The notes under the pieces were generated by a model, which saw nothing but the letters and a program-made list of their open reading frames with translations, did not search any database and had not been told where the DNA came from. A stretch of 64,000 nt of DNA from Citrobacter sp. Marseille-Q6884 (GTDB lineage: Bacteria; Pseudomonadota; Gammaproteobacteria; Enterobacterales; Enterobacteriaceae), in the NCBI RefSeq assembly GCF_945906775.1, contig NZ_CAMDRE010000001.1, positions 992,001 to 1,056,000 on the forward strand. Reading direction: 5' to 3'. The position numbers were made by a program, and so were the translations under genes. Positions within the stretch are counted from its first letter, which is position 1. Each line of letters starts with the position of its first letter. Below are positions 55,129-63,137 of the stretch, one piece after another.

Positions 55129-55836
55129 ATGAAAACCATCCTTACTTTACTCGCTTTATTCTCTGCTTTTGCTGCGCATGCCAATAACATTATCGTCAAT
55201 GGAACCCGGTTTATCTATTCTGAAGATGCTGCCGAAATTACTATACAAATGACCAATACGGGAAATTCACCTTCACTGGCTCAGGTCTGGCTGGATGAGG
55301 GTGATGCAAGTAAATTACCAGAAGAAATAACTACCCCCTTTATTATTTCACCCCCTATTGCTCGCGTTGATGCCAAAAATGGACAATCTCTGAGAATAAA
55401 AAAAGCCAGTGATAAACACATTGCCGCCACCGACAGAGAATCATTATGGTGGTTAAATATTCTGGACATTCCTTCCGTGGATAAAAGTCAGGCTACGGAA
55501 AACGCAGCAATGCTCAACCTCGCCATTCGTTCACGCTTTAAATTTTTCTGGCGTCCGATCGGTTTAGGGGATCGGCAGAATGCGGAAAGCAAGATGGAAC
55601 TTATTGCCAACGCGAAGGGTATTACGCTGGTAAACCCGACGCCATTTTTCATTACCGTTGCCGATATTGTCACCGCCTCAGGGAGCGGACTCCTGAATGA
55701 AGGCATCATGGTCGCCCCTAAAAGCAGAACCGATGTCCATGCAAAACAAAAAATAAAGCCAGGAGAGCCAGTAACGTTACAGGCGATCAGCGATTACGGC
55801 AGCGTTGTGGAATTTAAAACAGCCATTAATAAGTAA
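55129..55836 (+). CDS. Periplasmic fimbrial chaperone
   Basis: 235 residues, FimC/PapD family; AGAGGT precedes the ATG. A signal peptide ends at AHA (residue 18). Two Ig-like domains: the N-terminal one has NGTRFIYSEDAAEITIQMTNTG and the FIISPPIARVDAKNGQSLRI block containing the G1-strand region, followed by ESLWWLNILDIP; the second domain includes ITLVNPTPFFITVADI. It donates a strand to fold pilins and delivers them to the usher. It lies 20 nt before the usher gene. Confidence 0.93.
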   Translation: MKTILTLLALFSAFAAHANNIIVNGTRFIYSEDAAEITIQMTNTGNSPSLAQVWLDEGDASKLPEEITTPFIISPPIARVDAKNGQSLRIKKASDKHIAATDRESLWWLNILDIPSVDKSQATENAAMLNLAIRSRFKFFWRPIGLGDRQNAESKMELIANAKGITLVNPTPFFITVADIVTASGSGLLNEGIMVAPKSRTDVHAKQKIKPGEPVTLQAISDYGSVVEFKTAINK

Positions 55837-55856
55837 AAAGGGAAAAGGAATACAGA

Positions 55857-58319
55857 ATGGGTTTACGTAAAAGGATCTTCACCTTACCCGGCTGCGTAAT
55901 TTTATACAGTTCACTCTTTTCAGTTTCGCTTCACGCAGAAAATACAGGCCGCTATGAGTTTGATAATGCCATCCTGATGGGCAATGCTTCACTCAATGAT
56001 CTGCGTTCATTTAATGCCGCAGGGCTATTACCGGGAACATACATTGTCGATATTTATATTAATGATACCTGGCGCGGACGCCGTGAACTCTTATTTAAAA
56101 AAGATAAAAAGGGTGAATTAGTCAGTTGCTATTCAGAAGCGTTCCTCAAAGGAATGGGCATTAACCCAGAAAAAATGAATCAAACGCTGACTGCCCACCC
56201 CTCACGCTGCGGCACCATTGCCGAATGGGACACCAGCGGGAAAGCGACGGAGAGACTCAACACCAGCCAGCTTGAGCTACGTATTACGATCCCGCAGGCC
56301 TATGTGGATAATATCGAAAGCAATTATGTCGACCCCGAACTCTGGCAACCGGGAACCCCGGCCATTAATTTCGGCTACAACGCGGATTATTACAGTACCC
56401 AGCAACGAGGTAATGACCGTTCCAGCACGGACAGCGCCTGGCTGGGAATGGATATCCGTGCTTCTACCGGGGGATGGTTGCTTGAGCATTTTGGCAGTCA
56501 GAACTGGGACAGCAGTACGGGCAGCCATTATGCCAATAATCGCACGACGCTAAAACGGCCAATCACTCGCTGGAAATCCATGTTCAGCGCCGGAAAGTTC
56601 TACACCGACAGCCAGATGTTCGACAGTATTGCCCTTCTCGGCGTGGGGCTGGCCTCCGAGGATTTAATGCGCCCGGATAGCACGCTGAACTGGGCACCCG
56701 TGATCCGCGGGGTCGCGGAAACCAACGCCAGAGTAACCATCACCCAGGATGGCCAAACTATCCATCAGTCTTCGGTTCCGGCCGGTCCGTTCTCTATCGA
56801 GTCTGTGCTTCCCGCCAATACCGGAGGCGATCTGCTGGTGACAATCCAGGAGTCTGATGGACGTATTCGCCGTTTTACCGTCCCTTATTCCACCGTACCG
56901 CAGTTGCTGAAACCCGGTATTTCTCGCTATGGCATCGCTATCGGTACCGTGGATGAAGATAACAATGATGAAGATCCGTTTGCTGCACAAGCTCACTGGC
57001 AGTATGGCCTGAACAACTATTTAACGTTGTATACCGGGGCATCAGGATTTGAACGCTATCAGTCAGCGCTGATCGGGAGTGGCCTCAATACGGGAGTGGG
57101 GGCATTTGCCTTCGATATTACGCAATCTCGCCTTCATCTTGACGATGATCGCCACCAGGGACAACAGTATCGCCTGACATGGAATCGTACCCTCCCCTGG
57201 TCGGAAACGTCGCTATGGCTGGAAGCCAAATACAGTTCCCATCACTTTTATGGCCAACGCGATGCACTGGATGCGCTGGATACACAAAACGCCGACAGCC
57301 AATATTTCTCGTTACGCGAGAAGCAGTCGTTTAGCGCCAGTATTAATCAGCCGTTATCCGACACCTGGGGCTCATTCTATTTATCCGGCTCTCTGAAAAA
57401 GTACTGGGATCAACAGGATAATTATCGTCAGTATGCCGTGGGCTACACCAACACCTGGGGCAACCTGACCTGGAGTGTATCCGCTCAACGTTTCTGGAAT
57501 GAGGACCAACAGGGTTCCGTCACCAAAGACGACCAAATCATGCTCTCATTTAGCTATTTCCTGCCACGCGACAACGCCGGTTTTACGCAGATCTCTTCCG
57601 ATAGCTACAGTAATAACGGCAAAGCCAGCCATTCTCGCCTTGGGTTCACCACGTCTACCGACGATGAAAACAACATCGTATGGGGTTTGAATACCGGCTA
57701 CGCCCGCGGCGGCGATGTGGAATGGGGCGCAACCGGGATGGTACGCACCCCCTACACCACGATGAACGGGACATGGAGCCAGAGTAATTCCTGGCATCAG
57801 GTCAGTGGGGGCATGAGCGGAATGCTGGTCGGGCATACGGGAGGAATCACCTTCTCACCCGAGCGCTCAGATACCGTGGCCCTGGTCTATGCGCCAAACG
57901 CCCACGGCGCGCATCTGGACGGCGTGCCCGGAACCCGCTTCGATAAGAATGGTTATGCCATTTTGCCGTGGTTACGCCCATGGCGCGTTAATGACGTCAT
58001 TATCGATCCCAAAGGCTCCACGGAAGGCCTGATTTTCAGCAAAACCCAAAGCAAGGTGGCGCCTTACGAGGGCAACGTTATTCCCGTCACCTTCGAAACC
58101 ACGCTAAAACGGCAGACCATTATTTACCCGCGCATCAAAGGTCAGCAGAAAATGCCGTTTGGCGCCATTGTCCGCGACCGCGCGAATAACCATGTCGGCT
58201 ATGTCGGACAAGGCGGCGCGCTTTATATCGATGAAACCACGTCACCAGAAGTCTTTGTTTCTCTGGAAAAAGGGAAATGCACGGTCGTACTCAAAAGCCA
58301 GGAGGCCATATGTCGGTAA
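55857..58319 (+). CDS. Outer-membrane fimbrial usher
   Basis: 820 residues, FimD/PapC family. A signal peptide ends near LHA (residue 27). In order: N-terminal domain binding chaperone-subunit complexes (FDNAILMGNASLNDLRSF), the 24-strand barrel with plug (RVTITQDGQTIHQSSVPAGPF in parts), the middle YARGG region and two C-terminal domains. The final GQGGALYIDE and the cysteine pair (GKCTVV, EAICR) fit the family. It secretes and assembles the pilus. The stop overlaps the adhesin start by 10 nt. Confidence 0.95.
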   Translation: MGLRKRIFTLPGCVILYSSLFSVSLHAENTGRYEFDNAILMGNASLNDLRSFNAAGLLPGTYIVDIYINDTWRGRRELLFKKDKKGELVSCYSEAFLKGMGINPEKMNQTLTAHPSRCGTIAEWDTSGKATERLNTSQLELRITIPQAYVDNIESNYVDPELWQPGTPAINFGYNADYYSTQQRGNDRSSTDSAWLGMDIRASTGGWLLEHFGSQNWDSSTGSHYANNRTTLKRPITRWKSMFSAGKFYTDSQMFDSIALLGVGLASEDLMRPDSTLNWAPVIRGVAETNARVTITQDGQTIHQSSVPAGPFSIESVLPANTGGDLLVTIQESDGRIRRFTVPYSTVPQLLKPGISRYGIAIGTVDEDNNDEDPFAAQAHWQYGLNNYLTLYTGASGFERYQSALIGSGLNTGVGAFAFDITQSRLHLDDDRHQGQQYRLTWNRTLPWSETSLWLEAKYSSHHFYGQRDALDALDTQNADSQYFSLREKQSFSASINQPLSDTWGSFYLSGSLKKYWDQQDNYRQYAVGYTNTWGNLTWSVSAQRFWNEDQQGSVTKDDQIMLSFSYFLPRDNAGFTQISSDSYSNNGKASHSRLGFTTSTDDENNIVWGLNTGYARGGDVEWGATGMVRTPYTTMNGTWSQSNSWHQVSGGMSGMLVGHTGGITFSPERSDTVALVYAPNAHGAHLDGVPGTRFDKNGYAILPWLRPWRVNDVIIDPKGSTEGLIFSKTQSKVAPYEGNVIPVTFETTLKRQTIIYPRIKGQQKMPFGAIVRDRANNHVGYVGQGGALYIDETTSPEVFVSLEKGKCTVVLKSQEAICR

Positions 58320-59257
58320 TACGTACCGCTTTTATTCTGGGCTTCATGTTAAGCCTTCATCAGACGGCCAGCGCCGCGTGCATTCTGGCGACACAAAAGA
58401 TAGTCGCCCCGCCGGAGACCGTCACCGAAAAGCGTGCCGTTCAGTCCGGGGGCGTCATTCAGACACGGACCCTTTCTGTCCGTCATGTTCAGAGCTCAGG
58501 TTGCACTGAGAGTCAGTCATTCACCGCTCAGGTAGCGGGCGATCCTTCTGTCACGGCGTTACCCGGTATCCTGCGGAGCAACGTGAGCGGCATCGGCATA
58601 AAAGTCTCTTTCGAAACCTCAACCGGGCGTCACATCCCGTGGCCATCCACCTTCAGGGCAACACCTGACGAGTTCAGGAACAGCAAGATTAATATCGAGC
58701 TGATCAAACTGGATAATCGTCTGCCTGCAGGCGCTTCGCCAGGTTCTCTCAACCTGCAGATCAGAAGCGAGACTCAGTCACTACCGGTGATTGATATCGT
58801 CCTGCCGGCAAAATATGTGACGGTGCTCAGCCGTTCCTGCACGATACAGGGCAACCGCACAATCAACGTAAAATTGCCCGATGTCGCCCTGGAACACTTT
58901 ACCGGCTACGGCAGTACTGCGGGGAGAAAACCGTTTACTATCGACCTGACCTGTAAGGGGGAATTCACAACACCTTCCCGGGTCGTCCTGAGCTGGAGTG
59001 ATGCGCACAAAAGTCAGGCCCGAAACATGGGCGTCTTACCGAATATCCAGCCCAAAGGTGCGACCGGCATAGGAATTCAGGTTTTAAATCAACACCAGCA
59101 ACCCATTGATTTCAATCGACGCGCATTCTATACGCTGACACATCAGGATAAGGGAAAGTTCTCGATTCCTTTTCATGCGCAATATTTTCAAACTGAGCAA
59201 CGCGTCAGCCCCGGAAAGGTGCGATCCGTTTTGTATTTCAATGCCGAATATGAATAG
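58310..59257 (+). CDS. Two-domain fimbrial tip adhesin
   Basis: 315 residues from ATG 58310, with CCAGGAGG upstream inside the usher gene. A signal peptide ends near ASA-A (residue 22). The N-terminal domain (about 23-185) is unlike known lectins by eye but has the pilin-like SGIGIKVSFE segment. The C-terminal domain (190-315) is a pilin domain with SCTIQGNRTINVKLPDV and a terminal strand VRSVLYFNAEYE. The lack of a donor strand at its start suits a tip protein. Receptor unknown. Confidence 0.82.
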   Translation: MSVIRTAFILGFMLSLHQTASAACILATQKIVAPPETVTEKRAVQSGGVIQTRTLSVRHVQSSGCTESQSFTAQVAGDPSVTALPGILRSNVSGIGIKVSFETSTGRHIPWPSTFRATPDEFRNSKINIELIKLDNRLPAGASPGSLNLQIRSETQSLPVIDIVLPAKYVTVLSRSCTIQGNRTINVKLPDVALEHFTGYGSTAGRKPFTIDLTCKGEFTTPSRVVLSWSDAHKSQARNMGVLPNIQPKGATGIGIQVLNQHQQPIDFNRRAFYTLTHQDKGKFSIPFHAQYFQTEQRVSPGKVRSVLYFNAEYE

Positions 59258-59289
59258 CCATTACTCAATTTAACGTGCTGGGGGTCTTT

Positions 59290-59314
59290 GCTCCACGCAA
59301 GTGGAGCTTTTTTT
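59290..59314 (+). terminator. Terminator of the fimbrial operon
   Basis: GCTCCAC (59290-59296), loop GCAA, GTGGAGC (59301-59307), then seven T. A textbook intrinsic terminator 33 nt after the adhesin stop and before the convergent AraC-type gene. Confidence 0.93.
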
Positions 59315-59333
59315 ATGATGATGAATTCAAGCA

Positions 59334-60173
59334 TTATAAATCTAATGGTATAAAGTGTTCACAGCTAATTGTTTTATTAATAACATCCTGCGGGTGGTAA
59401 TGAAAAACTTCAATATCATAGCCGGGTCTTCGCTTTAATCCCAACTCTGACAGAAGCTTTAAATATATATACATTGCATATTTCGGATAGGTCTCTTTGT
59501 CGCATCTGAAGGAAAAGCAGGCATATTTCCCCGGTGGACTGCTATAACAATTATATGTGCTTGTCGCATGGCCATTCTTACTACCAATGATCGTTTTCAC
59601 CTTCAGCCGCGTCGTTGAATTGGGATGAGGAGAAAAATCAGTCAGCGCCCACACATTTTGTTTTAGCCTGGTAAGTTCGTCGAAAATCATGTTCAGACGA
59701 GGACGGTGCGAGTCATCGGTTGGCGGCACGGCAGAGTCATAGTTGTATTGAAAACCGGTAACATAATACTCCGGTAACGTGCACAGTTTTGGCGTACTGA
59801 TATTGAGATCGCTGCATTGCTCATATAACTGCATCGGTGAGAGATCCCAACTCGTTTTCTTACGATAATCCCTCGGCGTATATCCCGTTAACTTTTTGAA
59901 TTCTCTGGTAAATGACTGCTGAGAATCAAAACCTAACCGAACTGAAATATCAATGATATCCATTGTCGTCAGGCGTAGCAGCGATGCCGCTTTGGTGATC
60001 CGCCGCTTACGAATATAGAGGCCAACAGGCATATTAATTCGCTGCTTTATCATCCCCTGAATATGCCTTCGGCTATACCCGGAGAGTCGGGTAAGATCAT
60101 CTATATCTATACCCATTGCGGAATTCTCTTCGATATAATGCAAGACATCATTGATTGTCATTGCCTTCAACAT
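59334..60173 (-). CDS. AraC-family regulator with GyrI-like C-terminal domain
   Basis: 279 residues; ATG 60173 has GGAGAAGG upstream. The N-terminal 105 residues form the double helix-turn-helix of the MarA/SoxS/Rob type (IDDLTRLSGYSRRHIQGMIK, then LGFDSQQSFTREFKKLTGYTPRDYR). The C-terminal 160 residues resemble the GyrI-like small-molecule binding domain, as in Rob. It is convergent with the fimbrial operon, so regulation of fimbriae is possible but not shown. AT-rich compared with the backbone. Confidence 0.88.
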   Translation of the reverse strand: MLKAMTINDVLHYIEENSAMGIDIDDLTRLSGYSRRHIQGMIKQRINMPVGLYIRKRRITKAASLLRLTTMDIIDISVRLGFDSQQSFTREFKKLTGYTPRDYRKKTSWDLSPMQLYEQCSDLNISTPKLCTLPEYYVTGFQYNYDSAVPPTDDSHRPRLNMIFDELTRLKQNVWALTDFSPHPNSTTRLKVKTIIGSKNGHATSTYNCYSSPPGKYACFSFRCDKETYPKYAMYIYLKLLSELGLKRRPGYDIEVFHYHPQDVINKTISCEHFIPLDL

Positions 60174-60265
60174 ACCTTCTCCATACCCATTTTACCTGGC
60201 TATAAAAACATCCGTACATCTGTTTAATAAGTGAATAAAGAAATTAAAATACTGTAGGGAGAGGT

Positions 60266-60337
60266 ATGGATCTGTTATATATCAACGAGAGACAATTTAG
60301 TCAAACAGATTTAAATAAATATACACAGTTTCGTTGA
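60266..60337 (+). CDS. Possible 23-residue micro-ORF divergent from the AraC gene
   Basis: ATG 60266 to TGA 60335-60337, preceded by AGGGAGAGGT. The peptide is MDLLYINERQFSQ followed by TDLNKYTQFR. The spacing between Shine-Dalgarno and ATG is short but workable. No homologue is recognised; it could be a leader peptide or chance. Confidence 0.2.
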   Translation: MDLLYINERQFSQTDLNKYTQFR

Positions 60338-60449
60338 AAGCATACGAGAAAAACAAAGCCAGAATATAATAAACGTTGGGTCTATTTAAAGCACAATGTT
60401 TATTATTGCTAATAATCATCCTGACAATTATCGCTTTCCTGACAAAATA

Positions 60450-60487
60450 GCCATTAAACTGATCAGAGTTCCGATCAGTTTAATGGC
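60450..60487 (-). terminator. Perfect 15-bp hairpin after the LysR gene
   Basis: GCCATTAAACTGATC (60450-60464) and GATCAGTTTAATGGC (60473-60487) are exactly complementary with an 8-nt loop. On the minus strand the stem is followed by TATTTTG. It lies about 55 nt after the LysR-type stop and probably ends that transcript. Confidence 0.75.
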
Positions 60488-60541
60488 TACGGAAAGCTTA
60501 GCGGGAATTAAGACGTATGACTACCGATAATCCACCAATCG

Positions 60542-61459
60542 TTAAACAGGCTCTGGGGGGAGCACCATCAGCTTTTCACACCGAGCCTTCACCGCATCGT
60601 GGAGCAAGCGTACCGCCGTTGAAAGCTGTTTACGGTGGGGGCAAATCATATTCAGCGGGACTTTTTCTCCCTGATAGTCAGGCATGAGCAGTTGCAATCG
60701 CCCCTCGCGGACATCTTCACTCACATCCAGCCACGACTTATACGCAATCCCCTCACCGGCAATCGCCAGCCGTCTAATCACTTCGGCATCATCGCTCATA
60801 ATGGTGCTGTTAACCTGCACACTGCAGACTTCGCCGTGACGCGTAAACGTCCAGCGATCATGCAACCGCCCGCGCAATACAAACGTCATGGCGTTCAACT
60901 GCGTTAACTCATCCGGGTGTTGTGGCTTGCCGTGTTGCTCGACCCAGTCCGGGGAAGCCACCAGCACACGGCGGTTACCCGGTGCGACGGGCAGCGCGAT
61001 ATAAGACGCATCTTCGGTATTGCCATAACGAAAGGCGACATCAACGGGGTCTTTAAAGACATCGGTCACCTGATCGGAGAAAAAGACCCGCAGGCGCAGC
61101 GCTGGATAACGACGACGAAATGACTGAAATACCGGCAGCAACAAATTACGGCCGAGATCGGACGGCACCGCAATTTGCAGCGTGCCTGAGATCTCATCTT
61201 CCGGCGTCTGGATTTTTTGCAGCCCGGCGTGCATCACATCCAACATCTGGCGGGCATAGGGCAACCAGACCTCACCTTCCGGCGTGAGACGCAGGCTACG
61301 TGTGGAGCGGGCAAACAAACGGATAGTGAGCGTAGACTCCAGACGCTTAATGGCGGAACTGACCTGGGCAGGCTGGACGCCGGCTTCGCGTGCCGCATCA
61401 CTAAAACTGTTTAGCGCCGCGGCGCGGACAAATAACGTGAGATCTTCAAGCCGGAACAT
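60542..61459 (-). CDS. LysR-family transcriptional regulator
   Basis: 305 residues from ATG 61459, which has GGGGAG 7 nt upstream; a GTG six bases earlier lacks such spacing. The N-terminal winged helix is at about 15-40 (AAALNSFSDAAREAGVQPAQ, then SSAIKRLE). The LysR substrate domain follows (GTLQIAVPSDLGRNLLLP). It is divergent from the MDR oxidoreductase gene across 237 bp, the classical arrangement of a LysR regulator and its target. Effector unknown. Confidence 0.9.
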   Translation of the reverse strand: MFRLEDLTLFVRAAALNSFSDAAREAGVQPAQVSSAIKRLESTLTIRLFARSTRSLRLTPEGEVWLPYARQMLDVMHAGLQKIQTPEDEISGTLQIAVPSDLGRNLLLPVFQSFRRRYPALRLRVFFSDQVTDVFKDPVDVAFRYGNTEDASYIALPVAPGNRRVLVASPDWVEQHGKPQHPDELTQLNAMTFVLRGRLHDRWTFTRHGEVCSVQVNSTIMSDDAEVIRRLAIAGEGIAYKSWLDVSEDVREGRLQLLMPDYQGEKVPLNMICPHRKQLSTAVRLLHDAVKARCEKLMVLPPEPV

Positions 61460-61543
61460 TTTCACTCCCCGAGTATAAGTCCTGTCGCTGTGAGGCTATT
61501 TTTCCCGTTCTGATGCCGGTTTACCATCGAATTATTCAACAGA

Positions 61544-61670
61544 TATACCCTAAATAATTCGAGTTGCATGAAGGCGGCAAGGGAGTGAATCTCCTGGAGC
61601 ATAGCGAACTATGTGACTGGAGTGAGCGAGCGTAGCCAACGCACGTGCAGCTTGAAGTATGACGGGTATA
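61544..61670. repeat. ERIC (IRU) element
   Basis: 127 bp bounded by inverted ends TATACCC (61544-61550) and GGGTATA (61664-61670). The interior contains the ERIC hallmarks GTGAATCTCCTGGAGC and TATGTGACTGGAGTGAGCG, close to the classical ERIC core. It occupies most of the divergent LysR/MDR intergenic region and ends 26 bp before the MDR gene start, so it lies in or next to the promoter. Confidence 0.9.
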
Positions 61671-61696
61671 AATAGATTCCTGTAACCGGAGAGACT

Positions 61697-62704
61697 ATGA
61701 AAGCTATCGCCATTACCCACGCCGCAGCCGAAGGCAATAACATTGCGTTTTTACAAGAGATTGATCTGCCTGTGCCGGTCGCCGCAGGACATGACCTGTT
61801 GGTTGAAGTGAAAGCCATTTCCGTCAACCCTGTCGATACCAAAGTCCGTGAAGGTTTTAATGCAGAAGTTCCGCGTGTTCTGGGCTGGGATGCTGTCGGT
61901 GTGGTGAAATCCGTTGGCGAAGCGGTGACGCTGTTCAAACCAGGTGATGAAGTCTGGTACGCCGGTGCGCTGGGACGTGCGGGCAGCAACAGCGAATTTC
62001 AGCTTGTCGATGAACGCATCGTTGCGCTGAAACCACAATCACTGGACAACGCCTCTGCGGCTGCTCTGCCACTCACCGCCATTACCGCATGGGAAATGCT
62101 GTTCGACCGTTTGGGCGTTGAGGAAAACGGCAACGAAGGCGATGTTTTATTGATTGTCGGCGCGGCGGGCGGCGTGGGTTCGATCCTCACCCAACTGGCC
62201 AGTAAGCTGACAAAAATGACCGTGATCGGCACGGCATCACGCCCTGAAAGCCAGAAATGGGTACGCGAAGCCGGAGCAGACCATGTGATTGATCACAGCA
62301 AGCCACTGACAGAAGAGCTGGCACGGATCGGCATTAAAGAGGTCACGCACGTTGCCAGCCTGAACAATACCGAACAGCACTATCAGCAAATCATCGCCGC
62401 GCTGGCTCCGCAGGGCAAACTGGCGTTAATTGACGACCCAGAATCTCTGGATGCGCGTCCGCTGAAGGTGAAAAGCATCTCTTTGCACTGGGAATTTATG
62501 TTCACCCGCTCGATGTTTGAAACCCGCGACATCATCGCCCAGCACCATTTACTGACCCGCGTGGCGCAGTTAATCGACAGCAAGGTGATCCACACGACGT
62601 TGGGCGAACATTATGGCGCCATCACCGCCGCGAATTTGCAAAAGGCCCACGCCCAAATTGAAACCGGTCGTGCGGTGGGCAAGATCGTTCTGGAGGGGTT
62701 TTAA
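61697..62704 (+). CDS. Zinc-independent MDR oxidoreductase (quinone-oxidoreductase-like)
   Basis: 335 residues, medium-chain dehydrogenase/reductase of the quinone oxidoreductase/zinc-type ADH-like group. SVNPVDTKVREG and LGWDAVGVV in the N-terminal domain show that zinc-ligand cysteines are missing. The NADPH-binding motif is GAAGGVGSILTQLA. It ends 1 nt before the following monooxygenase gene. The pair next to a LysR regulator suggests response to quinones or other electrophiles; substrate not known. Confidence 0.89.
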   Translation: MKAIAITHAAAEGNNIAFLQEIDLPVPVAAGHDLLVEVKAISVNPVDTKVREGFNAEVPRVLGWDAVGVVKSVGEAVTLFKPGDEVWYAGALGRAGSNSEFQLVDERIVALKPQSLDNASAAALPLTAITAWEMLFDRLGVEENGNEGDVLLIVGAAGGVGSILTQLASKLTKMTVIGTASRPESQKWVREAGADHVIDHSKPLTEELARIGIKEVTHVASLNNTEQHYQQIIAALAPQGKLALIDDPESLDARPLKVKSISLHWEFMFTRSMFETRDIIAQHHLLTRVAQLIDSKVIHTTLGEHYGAITAANLQKAHAQIETGRAVGKIVLEGF

Positions 62705-62705
62705 C

Positions 62706-63011
62706 ATGTCGGACACTGAGGTGATTTCCATCATTGCGGTACTGAAAGCCAAACCGGGGAAAACAGAGGCACTGAAACAGGCGCTGCGGGCACTTTTGCT
62801 GCCCACGCGTCGGGAGCCGGGCAATCTCGAATATGCGCTTTTTCAGCTACGTGACACGCCGGATGTGTTTTACGTCCGCGAATCCTGGCGCGGTCAGGCC
62901 GGTCTGGATGAGCACATCAACCTGCCGCATTTCCAGACATTCATTCTGCAAATGAATGACCTGCTGGCCGAGCCGCTACGTCTGGATTATCTGACGCCTG
63001 TTGAAGCGTAA
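62706..63011 (+). CDS. Antibiotic biosynthesis monooxygenase (ABM) domain protein
   Basis: 101 residues from ATG 62706, one base after the MDR stop. The single ABM ferredoxin-like domain shows ISIIAVLKAKPGKTEALKQAL, REPGNLEYALFQL and the EHINLPHFQTFI block. Relatives such as E. coli YgiN act on quinols. Tight coupling with the oxidoreductase suggests a shared quinone-related pathway. The name of the family does not imply antibiotic synthesis here. Confidence 0.88.
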   Translation: MSDTEVISIIAVLKAKPGKTEALKQALRALLLPTRREPGNLEYALFQLRDTPDVFYVRESWRGQAGLDEHINLPHFQTFILQMNDLLAEPLRLDYLTPVEA

Positions 63012-63019
63012 TGTTAACC

Positions 63020-63050
63020 CGTTGATTCCCCGAATTTCGGGGAATCAACG
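63020..63050. repeat. Perfect 14-bp hairpin after the ABM gene
   Basis: CGTTGATTCCCCGA (63020-63033) pairs exactly with TCGGGGAATCAACG (63037-63050) around a 3-nt loop. There is no T-run on either side, so it would be a weak intrinsic terminator; it may stop transcription by another route or protect the mRNA end. Confidence 0.6.
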
Positions 63051-63137
63051 ACAAGGGATGAGGTATGCCTGCGACCCGAGTCTTCTCTGCTATGATGTCT
63101 GCACACAAATAAGACAAAACAACATGCAGAGGAAAAG

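Larger units (their letters stand above)
60174..60541. other. 368-bp gap between the AraC-type and LysR-type genes
   Basis: The gap carries the AraC gene promoter side, a possible 23-codon frame on the plus strand (60266-60337) with a strong AGGGAGAGG before it, and the LysR terminator hairpin (60450-60487). No larger gene is seen. Confidence 0.55.

Noticed and set aside
50040..63011. Direct repeat of the selC 3' end marking the island's right border
   Set aside because: No copy of GTGATCTTCCGCCA was found downstream within the window.
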